Shown in pieces: positions 8,270 to 14,898 of a DNA stretch of 50,787 bases (positions within the stretch are counted from its first letter, which is position 1; every line of letters starts with the position of its first letter). This DNA is from Calothrix sp. FI2-JRJ7. Lineage in GTDB: Bacteria > Cyanobacteriota > Cyanobacteriia > Cyanobacteriales > Nostocaceae. A program made the translations under genes and the position numbers. A model generated the notes under the pieces. It saw only the letters and a program-made list of their open reading frames with translations, had not been told where the DNA came from and made no database searches. The DNA lies in NCBI GenBank assembly GCA_019359675.1, contig JAHHGX010000028.1, positions 1 to 50,787 on the forward strand. Reading direction: 5' to 3'.

Positions 8270-9154
8270 TCACAATTTCATTAATAACTCTTGTGTCAAC
8301 TGCACAAAAGATTTAGAACCAGGGGACTGAGGATTATTCAAAACTACAGGCATAAAACTATCAACAGCTTTTGCGACGTTCATATCCATCGGTACCTGGC
8401 TTTTAAACACCTTGCTATCGCCAAAGTCTTGATATACACGGTTCATTACCTGCTTATAATACCTACCACTGAGCAAATTACCGCTGTACATGGTAAATAC
8501 AATCCCCAGCATTTGAATATCAATCTTAGCTTCGTGTTCGTGACTATCTTTTAGCTGGGCAATACGTCTTTCTAAAAGTTGAATCCCAACTATAGATAAT
8601 GGCTCAGGTTTTGCTGGCAATATATAATAATTACTCGTTGCTAGTGCGCTACGTGTTAGTAAAGTATAACCGGGAGCGCAATCACAAATAATAAAATCGT
8701 ACTCATCGCGTATCGGTTCCAATATTTTACTTAGCAGGACTCGTTCAAAACGGTTCCAAATAGTCTCAAAATCCTTCTCACCCAAAGTTACCGCTTGCTG
8801 GTGCAAAAGTTCCGACACCACAAATTCATCGTACAAGTCAATGTCACCAGGTATCATATCTAGACCCTGTACATTACACACTTGCTTTTGAATTACATCA
8901 TGAATTGTATGGCTCGGCGCCTCACTAGGGGTCATAATTTGGTCAATTAAATATCGAAACGTTTTGCCCTGTTTACGACGATTAGCAAACTCAACAGGAG
9001 ACATCAAACTTAGAGTAGCGCTAATTTGCGTATCCAAATCGATTACTAACACCCGTTTACCGTGATTTTTCGCCAAACAAGTGGCCATATTAACAGTTAG
9101 CGTAGTTTTACCTACACCACCCTTCATATTCGCAGTCGCAATTACATATCCCAT
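8270..9154 (-). CDS. ParA-family ATPase (solitary)
   Basis: The protein has 294 residues. The deviant Walker A KGGVGKTT lies at residues 11-18 with the signature lysine K11. Walker A' is VLVIDLDTQ near 35 and the Walker B region is DFIICDCAPGY near 150. Proteins of this family dimerise on ATP and position plasmids, chromosomes or protein cargo on the nucleoid. It lacks an N-terminal DNA-binding helix-turn-helix, as in small ParA/Soj types. No ParB gene is adjacent, so the cargo is unknown. The start is supported by GGAAGGG about 8 bases upstream of the ATG. Together with the second ParA at 11.0 kb it suggests plasmid-derived DNA. Confidence 0.9.
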   Translation of the reverse strand: MGYVIATANMKGGVGKTTLTVNMATCLAKNHGKRVLVIDLDTQISATLSLMSPVEFANRRKQGKTFRYLIDQIMTPSEAPSHTIHDVIQKQVCNVQGLDMIPGDIDLYDEFVVSELLHQQAVTLGEKDFETIWNRFERVLLSKILEPIRDEYDFIICDCAPGYTLLTRSALATSNYYILPAKPEPLSIVGIQLLERRIAQLKDSHEHEAKIDIQMLGIVFTMYSGNLLSGRYYKQVMNRVYQDFGDSKVFKSQVPMDMNVAKAVDSFMPVVLNNPQSPGSKSFVQLTQELLMKL

Positions 9155-9185
9155 TATTCAACCCTTCCAATAACGCATTCACATT

Positions 9186-9217
9186 GTAGGTTGGGTGGAG
9201 GCTTTGCGGAACCCAAC
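9186..9217. repeat. GTAGGTTGGGT...ACCCAAC dispersed palindrome, copy 1
   Basis: GTAGGTTGGGT, a GGAGGCTTTGCG-like middle and ACCCAAC form a 32-bp imperfect palindrome. Near-identical copy at 41255-41286; a third copy, split by another repeat, is at 10634-10710. Confidence 0.8.
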
Positions 9218-9342
9218 ATATATATGAGTATTTATATAAGTTACCTCCCCATACCCCTCACAATTTCAAGCAGTCAAAATTATACCAGCGAAGAATAACT
9301 AACAGGGCAAACAAAAAAGAGATTTTGCAGAGTACATTTCTT

Positions 9343-9531
9343 TCTTGTGGAGCGAGCATCCTTGCCCGCCCTAAATATCAAACAAGCAAACTACTGCTCT
9401 ATGCTATTCATTTTTAGGTAAAGATAATTACCTTATTAGACACAGAGTACGCAGAGAGAAGAGTAAGAGGAGGTTAAGATTGGCGCCTAAATATTTGAAT
9501 GGAACGGGCAAGGATGCCCATCCCACAAGAT
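9343..9531. repeat. MITE-like element with ~27-bp inverted ends
   Basis: The left end, starting TCTTGTGG and ending GCATCCTTGCCCG, is mirrored at 9504-9531 by CGGGCAAGGATGCCC plus ATCCCACAAGA. The ~135-bp interior shows no ORF. Single-ended relatives of the right end are at 21051 and 21645. Confidence 0.6.
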
Positions 9532-9619
9532 GGTTAGTTTCATTTTTGGTAATTAATATATATTCAGTAAATCACAAAGTTTTTTAGAAACTTTACCACA
9601 TAAGCATTTGAGCAAAACA

Positions 9620-9971
9620 TTAATTACTTGACACAGCGCGAATCGGTTGTATGCTCAAGCGATAGCCAAGATTATGAAGAACAAGGCTAATGGTTCGCAG
9701 TTCAGGGTTTCCCTCTGAAGACAAAGCCCGATAGAGGTTTTGACGATTCAAACCCGTTTTTTCCGCAAAGTGGGTCATCCCAAACCGTGCCTCCACCACA
9801 TTCCGCAGTGCTTCCAGAAAAAACGCGCTCCTCCCCATCCTGCTCGTACTCTTCAAGGGCAACCTCCAAGTATGCCTTTGCCATTTCCGGGTTTTGTAGC
9901 TGTTCTATTAGCACCTCGTCATGGTTTCTAAGTTTCTTGCCCCGGAAAGTTCCTCCTGGTAAGCTTGCCAA
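9620..9971 (-). pseudogene. HigA-like/XRE addiction-module antidote protein, frameshifted
   Basis: The C-terminal part carries the helix-turn-helix MTHFAEKTGLNRQNLYRALS, then EGNPELRTISLVLHNLGYRL, typical of addiction-module antidote proteins. The N-terminal part (NHDEVLIEQLQNPEMAKAYL, then EVALEEYEQDGEE) lies in another frame. Removing one base from the six-A run at 9818-9823 joins them as EERVFLEALRNVVEA, the normal ~115-residue protein. The only visible 5' start is a TTG at 9971 adjoining an FtsK-type relic. No HigB/RelE-type toxin gene was found next to it. Read the frameshift as a true lesion or a homopolymer error. Confidence 0.75.
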
Positions 9972-9991
9972 TATTTATTAGGTTTATAAAT

Positions 9992-10128
9992 AGGCGCCTG
10001 TTAGGTAATAGTAAATCACCTTTCCCTAATAAATACGCTGCGGAATTTTGTTTTCCACCAAGAATAATCATCGAGTCAGCTTCACTTGCGGTCTTCAAAG
10101 CTACTCTTCCTGAAAATTTGAACGGATA
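9992..10128 (-). pseudogene. FtsK/SpoIIIE-type ATPase C-terminal relic, copy 1
   Basis: Reverse-strand translation includes ALKTASEADSMIILGGKQNS followed by AAYLLGKGDLL. This resembles the segment of FtsK-type DNA translocases that reads (R)VAS..DSR.IL....AE.LLG.GDML. About 45 residues survive. It is a diverged direct repeat of 10500-10623. The + strand UPF0175 frame runs out of its right edge. Confidence 0.4.
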
Positions 10129-10381
10129 TCCTGACGATATCGTTTACCAACTCGCTGATAACCCTGAGCAACTATCGAGACGCGCGCTTGAATCCCTCGT
10201 CGTTGATGCTTACCGCAGTCGTCAACTTTCTACTGCCGAAGTACAGCGTATTCTCAACCTTCCCGGACGACTAGCAACCGATGCCTTCCTTAAAGCCCAT
10301 GAAGCCTACCTACCTTACACCGAAACAGACCTCGTTCAATATTTACAATCAATAAACCAAGCCTTATTCAAAGTTTGCTAA
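10085..10381 (+). CDS. UPF0175-family (antitoxin-like) protein with replaced 5' end
   Basis: The core PENLNGYPDDIVYQLADNPE, then ALESLVVDAYRSRQLSTAEV, ILNLPGRLATDAFLKAHEAY and a Y(T)ETDL tail match UPF0175, small HTH proteins that usually act as antitoxins beside PIN-domain or DUF3368 toxins. The 5' end is merged with the FtsK-type relic and no good ATG with a ribosome site precedes the conserved part. The only ATG is at 9965, far upstream in non-homologous sequence. The start given is therefore approximate. No toxin gene follows. Probably an orphan or pseudogene. Confidence 0.6.
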   Translation, partial: LAVFKATLPENLNGYPDDIVYQLADNPEQLSRRALESLVVDAYRSRQLSTAEVQRILNLPGRLATDAFLKAHEAYLPYTETDLVQYLQSINQALFKVC

Positions 10382-10445
10382 ATCGTTACCATCAAGAACA
10401 AACTGAATAAAGCGTGGCTGTCCTATATCATTTTATAATGCGCGC

Positions 10446-10635
10446 TTATTTGTTAAGTTGTATATTTGTCGCAAATAAGCTTTGTAAACGGTCTAAGTCG
10501 GCGCCTGTTTGGTAAAGTAAATCACCTTTTCCTAATAAGTACGCTGCTAAATTTTGTTTTCCATCAAAGAATAATAATTGAGTCAGCTTCAAAGCTGCTC
10601 TTCTCAGTAAATTTGAACGGATAAAAGAGAATAGT
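10446..10635 (-). pseudogene. FtsK/SpoIIIE-type ATPase C-terminal relic, copy 2
   Basis: In-frame residues KQNLAAYLLGKGDLLYQTGA, then DLDRLQSLFATNIQLNK and a stop, resemble the end of an FtsK/HerA-like translocase (LLGKGDLLY...G..LDRLQ.L). Upstream (~10600) the frame breaks, and the SDR-type repeat at 10634 follows. Bases 10500-10623 are a diverged direct repeat of 9992-10128. Confidence 0.4.
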
Positions 10636-10710
10636 AGGTTGGGTAAAGGCTTTGCGCTCACGTAGTGTTCCGTTATCCGGAGGATATCCCGAAGGGTAGG
10701 AAAACTCAAC
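10634..10710. repeat. GTAGGTTGGGT palindrome, copy 3, split by a second repeat
   Basis: GTAGGTTGGGTAAAGGCTTT begins the same palindrome as at 9186, but about 40 bases with their own dyad (CCGTTATCCGGAGGATATCC region, then CGAAGGGTAGG) lie between its left arm and the right arm AAAACTCAAC. This looks like a nested insertion. Confidence 0.6.
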
Positions 10711-10712
10711 AT

Positions 10713-11015
10713 ATTAGTTAATATTGTAATTATCCATACATAACAATAAGTAATTCTTATTACTAATATTTCCTGATACAGTGTAACAATAAGTGAGGTA
10801 TCACCGTGTTCAAAACAAAAACACTTACAGGAGGACTATAAAAATTGACTTTTAACCCAGAGCTTTGCGGTAACGAAAGCGAAGTCGAAACAAGCTTATG
10901 ACTATCGCATCAAGATAAATAATAACGAACTGGTGATTTTATTGTTGATCACTATTAATTCATGTATATACTGATTCAGTATTAGTTAAAATAATACAAA
11001 AAATCCTATACTTAT
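10713..11015. other. Upstream region of the nuclease-ParA operon
   Basis: This 303-bp AT-rich stretch has two dyads: AGTAAT-4 nt-ATTACT near 10751-10766, and a 15-bp palindrome at 10968-10982. An AGGAGG at about 10829-10834 has no clear gene behind it. An 11-codon GTG frame (VFKTKTLTGGL) runs through it but is too short to call. Confidence 0.5.
10968..10982. promoter_or_regulatory. Candidate operator: 15-bp palindrome ATACTGA-T-TCAGTAT
   Basis: Two perfect 7-base arms separated by one base lie 33 bases before the ATG of the nuclease-ParA gene. Position and symmetry fit an autoregulatory operator or a parS-like site. Function is inferred from position only. Confidence 0.4.
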
Positions 11016-12491
11016 ATGTCTGCTGACTATACTTCCAATTTACAGAGCATTTTTAATAATATCTCACCCGAAAGTAGTGAATCAGATGTCGAAAAAAAAG
11101 TTATAGTTCCACTTTTGCAAATGCTGGGTTACAGTCCAAAAGATTGGGAACCACAAGCAGTGGTTGGTAAATCTAAACTTGATTTTCTGGTACTTTCACC
11201 TACCTCAGAGATTCCATATGCACCCTATTTAGTCATTGAAGTAAAAGCTCCTAGCAAAAATCTTGCTCAAAACATATGGCAAATCAATGACTATATGAGA
11301 AAGACAGTTGCGTTTATTGGATTGTTAACAAACGGATACGAATTTCGTATCATTTATAATTATCAACTTAAGCCAAAAGAAATATTAAATTACTCTCAAA
11401 AAGATTTTATTGATAATTTTGATTCATTAAATAAATTGTTATCAAAGCCTACTTTTTTAACTATTTATAAAACAATATACCAGAACGAACAAAGTTTTCG
11501 CTCTAAATTTTTAGAACAAATTTCAAAACTATTTAAAGATGAAAAAACCATAACTAATGTTAATGAAAAGTCTAGTACTGAGAAAATTATTCCACCAGCT
11601 ATAGAAAAAGAAAAGGAGAAAAGTATGATTATTACTATATTTAATAATAAAGGTGGTGTAGGTAAAACTACAACAACTATTAACCTTGCAGCAGCATTAA
11701 GTAAGCTGGGAAAACGTGTACTTTTGATTGATATTGACGCTCAAGCTAATTTAACAACAGGATTAGGAATTGATCCGTTAGAGGATATCGAAGATCAAGG
11801 CAAGAAAGATATAACTGATTTACTTTTAGACCCCAGAACCAAATTAGAAGATGTAGTTATTCATAAACAGTGGGATGATGTTGAACTGGATATAGTTCCA
11901 TCTCATATTCGTTTAAGCGATATGGAAGCAGCATTAATTATGACACCAGATGTAGACAGAGTATTATCAAAGAAGCTAAGGAGATATAATGAAAAGTATG
12001 ACTATGTATTAATTGACCCACCACCATCATTTGGTAAAGCTAACACTATTTCCTTAATGGCATCTTCTGCTGTATTTATTCCTACGCAATTAACTCCTTA
12101 CCCAGTTCGTGCATTAGAATATGTAATTAATAGAGCTATTGCAGTAGATGAATCTAGAGATGACTCTTTACATATTTTAGGTATAGCAGTAAGTATGTAC
12201 GAGAGATCAGCAAGCAAAAATATTACTACAATGAGTCAAAAAATTTTAGAAATTATTGCTAAAAAAGATGAAAGTAAAGATTTAGAATTATTTCCACGCC
12301 ATACATGGATTCCACGTTTAACTATTGTTGCTAATGCATCAGATACAGATAAAGCTTATCCTCTTTGCTATGCTGAATTTGATAAAAGTTTAAGTAGTAA
12401 AGAGAAAGAGTCTGCACAAGATGCTTTTAACTGTTATATAGAGTTAGGAAAGTACTTAATTTCTGCTGTAGATAAAAAACGGAGTAAGTAA
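11016..12491 (+). CDS. PD-(D/E)XK nuclease (HsdR_N-like)-ParA ATPase fusion
   Basis: The protein has 491 residues. Residues ~15-125 resemble the N-terminal nuclease domain of type I restriction HsdR: E26 in the first helix, D56 in SKLDFLVL, E75 and K77 in YLVIEVKAPS, then QINDYMR near 89. Residues ~130-203 are a helical linker. Residues 204-491 are a complete ParA: KGGVGKTT at 212-219 (signature K212), LLIDIDAQ at 237-243 and YVLIDPPPSFG with D334. All catalytic residues of both domains are present. An AAGGAG six bases before ATG 11625 (M204) could start free ParA. The next gene begins right after the stop. There is no GGCGCC in the gene. The role is unknown: plasmid-type partition, anti-invader defence or a hybrid are possible. 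Confidence 0.85.
   Translation: MSADYTSNLQSIFNNISPESSESDVEKKVIVPLLQMLGYSPKDWEPQAVVGKSKLDFLVLSPTSEIPYAPYLVIEVKAPSKNLAQNIWQINDYMRKTVAFIGLLTNGYEFRIIYNYQLKPKEILNYSQKDFIDNFDSLNKLLSKPTFLTIYKTIYQNEQSFRSKFLEQISKLFKDEKTITNVNEKSSTEKIIPPAIEKEKEKSMIITIFNNKGGVGKTTTTINLAAALSKLGKRVLLIDIDAQANLTTGLGIDPLEDIEDQGKKDITDLLLDPRTKLEDVVIHKQWDDVELDIVPSHIRLSDMEAALIMTPDVDRVLSKKLRRYNEKYDYVLIDPPPSFGKANTISLMASSAVFIPTQLTPYPVRALEYVINRAIAVDESRDDSLHILGIAVSMYERSASKNITTMSQKILEIIAKKDESKDLELFPRHTWIPRLTIVANASDTDKAYPLCYAEFDKSLSSKEKESAQDAFNCYIELGKYLISAVDKKRSK
11613..11627 (+). promoter_or_regulatory. Internal Shine-Dalgarno and ATG inside the nuclease-ParA gene
   Basis: AAGGAGAA (11613-11620) ends shortly before ATG 11625, exactly at the ParA domain boundary (MIITIFNNKGGVGKTT). 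Initiation here would give a 288-residue stand-alone ParA. The caveat is that Lys/Glu codons naturally spell AAGGAG. Confidence 0.45.
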
Positions 12492-13268
12492 ATGAACGAG
12501 AATGAAAGACGTAAAAAAATTGTCAATTATTTACGGATAAAACCAGTAAATCATGGTCAAGTTTATACATTTCAGATAGCTATACCACCATCTGAAGTAC
12601 TAGATATTTCTTTTGAAAGGAGTGAGTATTTAAAGCTGAGTTTTGCACATCAAGGTACTAATTTAATTCCTCTAATTGTACGTCGTACTGAAGCATATTC
12701 TGAAGAAGAAGATTATGAAGTTGTATATGGTATTGACTGGTTGTTGATTGCAAAAGAAGTAAATATCGAAAAGCTGTGGGTTTGGGTTTTTGATATGACT
12801 GATGAGGAAGTTGCTATCACAAAACAAGAAATGCAGCAGTTAATGGGGAATTCAGACCCTACTCCTAACGAATTAGGAATTGAATCTGACGAAAAAGGAC
12901 AGCTTAAGCCAGTATTTGAGCTATTAGATAGGGTATTGCAGCAAATAACAATACTGAATAAAAAAATCGAGTTAGTAACCACATCTGTTAAAGATATTAA
13001 GACGGTTGAAAGTCAAAAAGAACTATCTGAGGATGCATTAATTACTAAAGTTACTACAATTGTGAAAGAAGCAATTGAAGACATTGTAAATAAAATATTA
13101 GAGTCTTCATCGTATCGTAGTTCTACAAGTATAGTAAAAGGAAAAGACTACGAATCGATGACAGTCATGGAACTTAAAGTAATAGCTTTGGAGCAAAATA
13201 TAAAAGGACGTACCAAAATGAAAAAACAGGAGCTTATTGCAGCAATTAAAAAAAATGAAAGTAGCTAA
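12492..13268 (+). CDS. ParB-like protein with C-terminal Rho_N/SAP-type domain
   Basis: The protein has 258 residues; its ATG follows the upstream TAA with no gap. Residues ~20-115 have the ParB/sulfiredoxin layout: IPPSEVLDISFERSEYLKL, LIPLIVRRTEAY, YEVVYGIDWLLIAKEVNIEK and WVWVFDMTDEEV, with GIDW where ParB has GERR. Residues ~140-200 are helical and probably coiled coil. Residues ~220-256 (MTVMELKVIALEQNIKGRTK, then MKKQELIAAIKK) match the Rho termination factor N-terminal/SAP-like nucleic-acid-binding fold. It is the likely partner of the nuclease-ParA fusion, acting as DNA-binding and ATPase-stimulating factor (inference). No GGCGCC inside. It converges on the exonuclease gene 5 bp away. 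Confidence 0.75.
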   Translation: MNENERRKKIVNYLRIKPVNHGQVYTFQIAIPPSEVLDISFERSEYLKLSFAHQGTNLIPLIVRRTEAYSEEEDYEVVYGIDWLLIAKEVNIEKLWVWVFDMTDEEVAITKQEMQQLMGNSDPTPNELGIESDEKGQLKPVFELLDRVLQQITILNKKIELVTTSVKDIKTVESQKELSEDALITKVTTIVKEAIEDIVNKILESSSYRSSTSIVKGKDYESMTVMELKVIALEQNIKGRTKMKKQELIAAIKKNESS

Positions 13269-13273
13269 ATTAC

Positions 13274-14740
13274 TTAACTACTACTTTCAAAATAACTTTG
13301 ACATTTTTGCTGTTGCGGGCAAATTTTACACAAGTGTGGCTGGATAGTAGCTGGGGGTGGGTTCGGCGCCGGCGCCCTCCAAGTCAACCATTGCTGCATT
13401 TGTTGTAATTTACGGGGAATTAGTGTGTGGGCTATATGTTCTAGCTGTTCCCAAGAATAATAATATTCTTTAAATGGCAAAATACAGTAAACCAGCGAAT
13501 CAATAGGCGCCTTTTTATTTTGCGAAAGCATATAGCTGTAAACTGCAACTTGTGCTAGCTGCGCTGATAAGTCTACAGGTTGATAAGCTTTAAACTCAAT
13601 TAAGCATAAACGGTTAATATCAAAATTGAAAACTAAGTAATCATATCTACCTAAAACTCTTAGCTGTGAGTTATCAGGCAAGTTGAAATAATGTTCGAGC
13701 TTACGGTCTTCAACAATAAAAGTTTCACTAATCACGTATTCAGCATCACAATAGTTTCGGTTAATTATTAGTAGCTCTGCAAAGCGTATAATTAATTCTT
13801 TCAAACCTTCCCAAACTTTGAGCAGTGGTTGAGCTAGGTTTGAATCTTTACTTGTAGCCTTTTGTAAATAAGCGTAGAATATTCTGTTGTAATAAAGCTG
13901 TTGTATGTTATGAGCTATTTGCTCTACAACTAACTCTGATGCAGATGGTCTAAATAACTCTATAAAGTCTGGTTTATTAAGTAGTAAATTAATCAATTCA
14001 TCTACTAAGTTATGGAATTGACCAATATCAACAACGTTCTCTGTCTGTAAAAATAATGTACTACCTCCAAAATGATGGTTTAGATAGAGTAAGCGTGGGC
14101 ATTCAAATGCTAATCTTAATTTATTCGGTGTTAAAGACTTGGGTTTTTCGGCTAACTGTACAGAACTTGGCGCCACTTCAATAACAGAAGTTAGTACATT
14201 AGCTTTAGAAAATGTGAGCAAACGTTGATGAACAGCAGCTAGATAAACCGTATCCATAGCGGCATATTTTAGCTGCTTTTGAGTAAGTGGGCGCCTTCCC
14301 CAGTCACTTCCTTGTTCTTCTTTATCTACATCTGAGAAGTTACATAGCTCTGTGGCTAAGGTTTTTAACTGTAAATTAGAAACTTGTAAAACTTCCTTAC
14401 TTATCCTTCTGGCTTTTTTTAATGTACAAGTAATGTTTTGTGCATCAATACTACCAAGATATTTTAAATCAAAGCTTGCATTATGAAATACTTTTTCAAT
14501 TTGAGGATTAATCATGATTTTATTAATGAAGTAGGAAATCAAATCATGTTTATCCAAAACATCAAAAATATACACTGACTGGCTTGCTGCATCATTAGCT
14601 TTTGTTAACACTTGTATTATAGAAAGCCTAGGTTTTTCAGTATACCAGTCAGCAATTTCTGTATCTACCCATAATATTTTAGCCGAAGTAAGTTCGTTAA
14701 TTTTCGTTATGATTTCGATGCTTCCTGTTAAATATTGCAT
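13274..14740 (-). CDS. DEDDy 3'-5' exonuclease (RNase D-like) fused to Cas4-like PD-(D/E)XK nuclease
   Basis: The protein has 488 residues. Residues 1-180 form a DEDDy exonuclease: D26/E28 in WVDTEIAD, D91 in FHNASFDLKYL, Y159/D163 in LKYAAMDTVYL, with the RNase D-like SDWGRRPLTQKQL. Residues ~200-488 form a RecB/Cas4-like nuclease: D367 in GRYDYL, E382/K384 in LIEFKAY, QxxxY at 397-401, and four cysteines (C214, C471, C474, C480) placed as in the Cas4/AddB iron-sulfur cluster. All catalytic residues are intact. No cas1/cas2 or CRISPR lies in the window. A repair or defence nuclease acting on DNA or RNA ends is likely. CAGGAAT precedes the ATG. Confidence 0.8.
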   Translation of the reverse strand: MQYLTGSIEIITKINELTSAKILWVDTEIADWYTEKPRLSIIQVLTKANDAASQSVYIFDVLDKHDLISYFINKIMINPQIEKVFHNASFDLKYLGSIDAQNITCTLKKARRISKEVLQVSNLQLKTLATELCNFSDVDKEEQGSDWGRRPLTQKQLKYAAMDTVYLAAVHQRLLTFSKANVLTSVIEVAPSSVQLAEKPKSLTPNKLRLAFECPRLLYLNHHFGGSTLFLQTENVVDIGQFHNLVDELINLLLNKPDFIELFRPSASELVVEQIAHNIQQLYYNRIFYAYLQKATSKDSNLAQPLLKVWEGLKELIIRFAELLIINRNYCDAEYVISETFIVEDRKLEHYFNLPDNSQLRVLGRYDYLVFNFDINRLCLIEFKAYQPVDLSAQLAQVAVYSYMLSQNKKAPIDSLVYCILPFKEYYYSWEQLEHIAHTLIPRKLQQMQQWLTWRAPAPNPPPATIQPHLCKICPQQQKCQSYFESSS

Positions 14741-14898
14741 GATTCCTGATAACTATATAAATTATTTAGCGACTAAGCAAATTAACTGCTCCACGTTTTT
14801 ATTAGTATCCATAACTTTAACTCTATCTTCATCTGGCAAAGCATCAAATTAGTTCAATTGTACAGTAAAATAAATGCAGTAGCTTTTAGCTGTGTAGC

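Larger units (their letters stand above)
9155..9619. other. Gene-free stretch holding two dispersed repeats
   Basis: No convincing gene was seen in these 465 bases. They contain a GTAGGTTGGGT palindrome (9186-9217) and a ~190-bp element with inverted ends (9343-9531). Confidence 0.6.

Noticed and set aside
10085-10381. Complete toxin-antitoxin pair with the UPF0175 gene
   Set aside because: No PIN-domain or DUF3368 gene follows; the downstream 60 bases are non-coding and the next feature is an opposite-strand relic.
10806-10841. 11-codon leader peptide (VFKTKTLTGGL) and an AGGAGG without a gene
   Set aside because: Too short, no conserved partner and no attenuator-like structure; kept only as a note in the upstream region.
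13274-14740. Cas4 of a CRISPR-Cas locus
   Set aside because: The Cas4-like half is fused to an RNase D-type domain and no cas1, cas2, effector or array is in the window.
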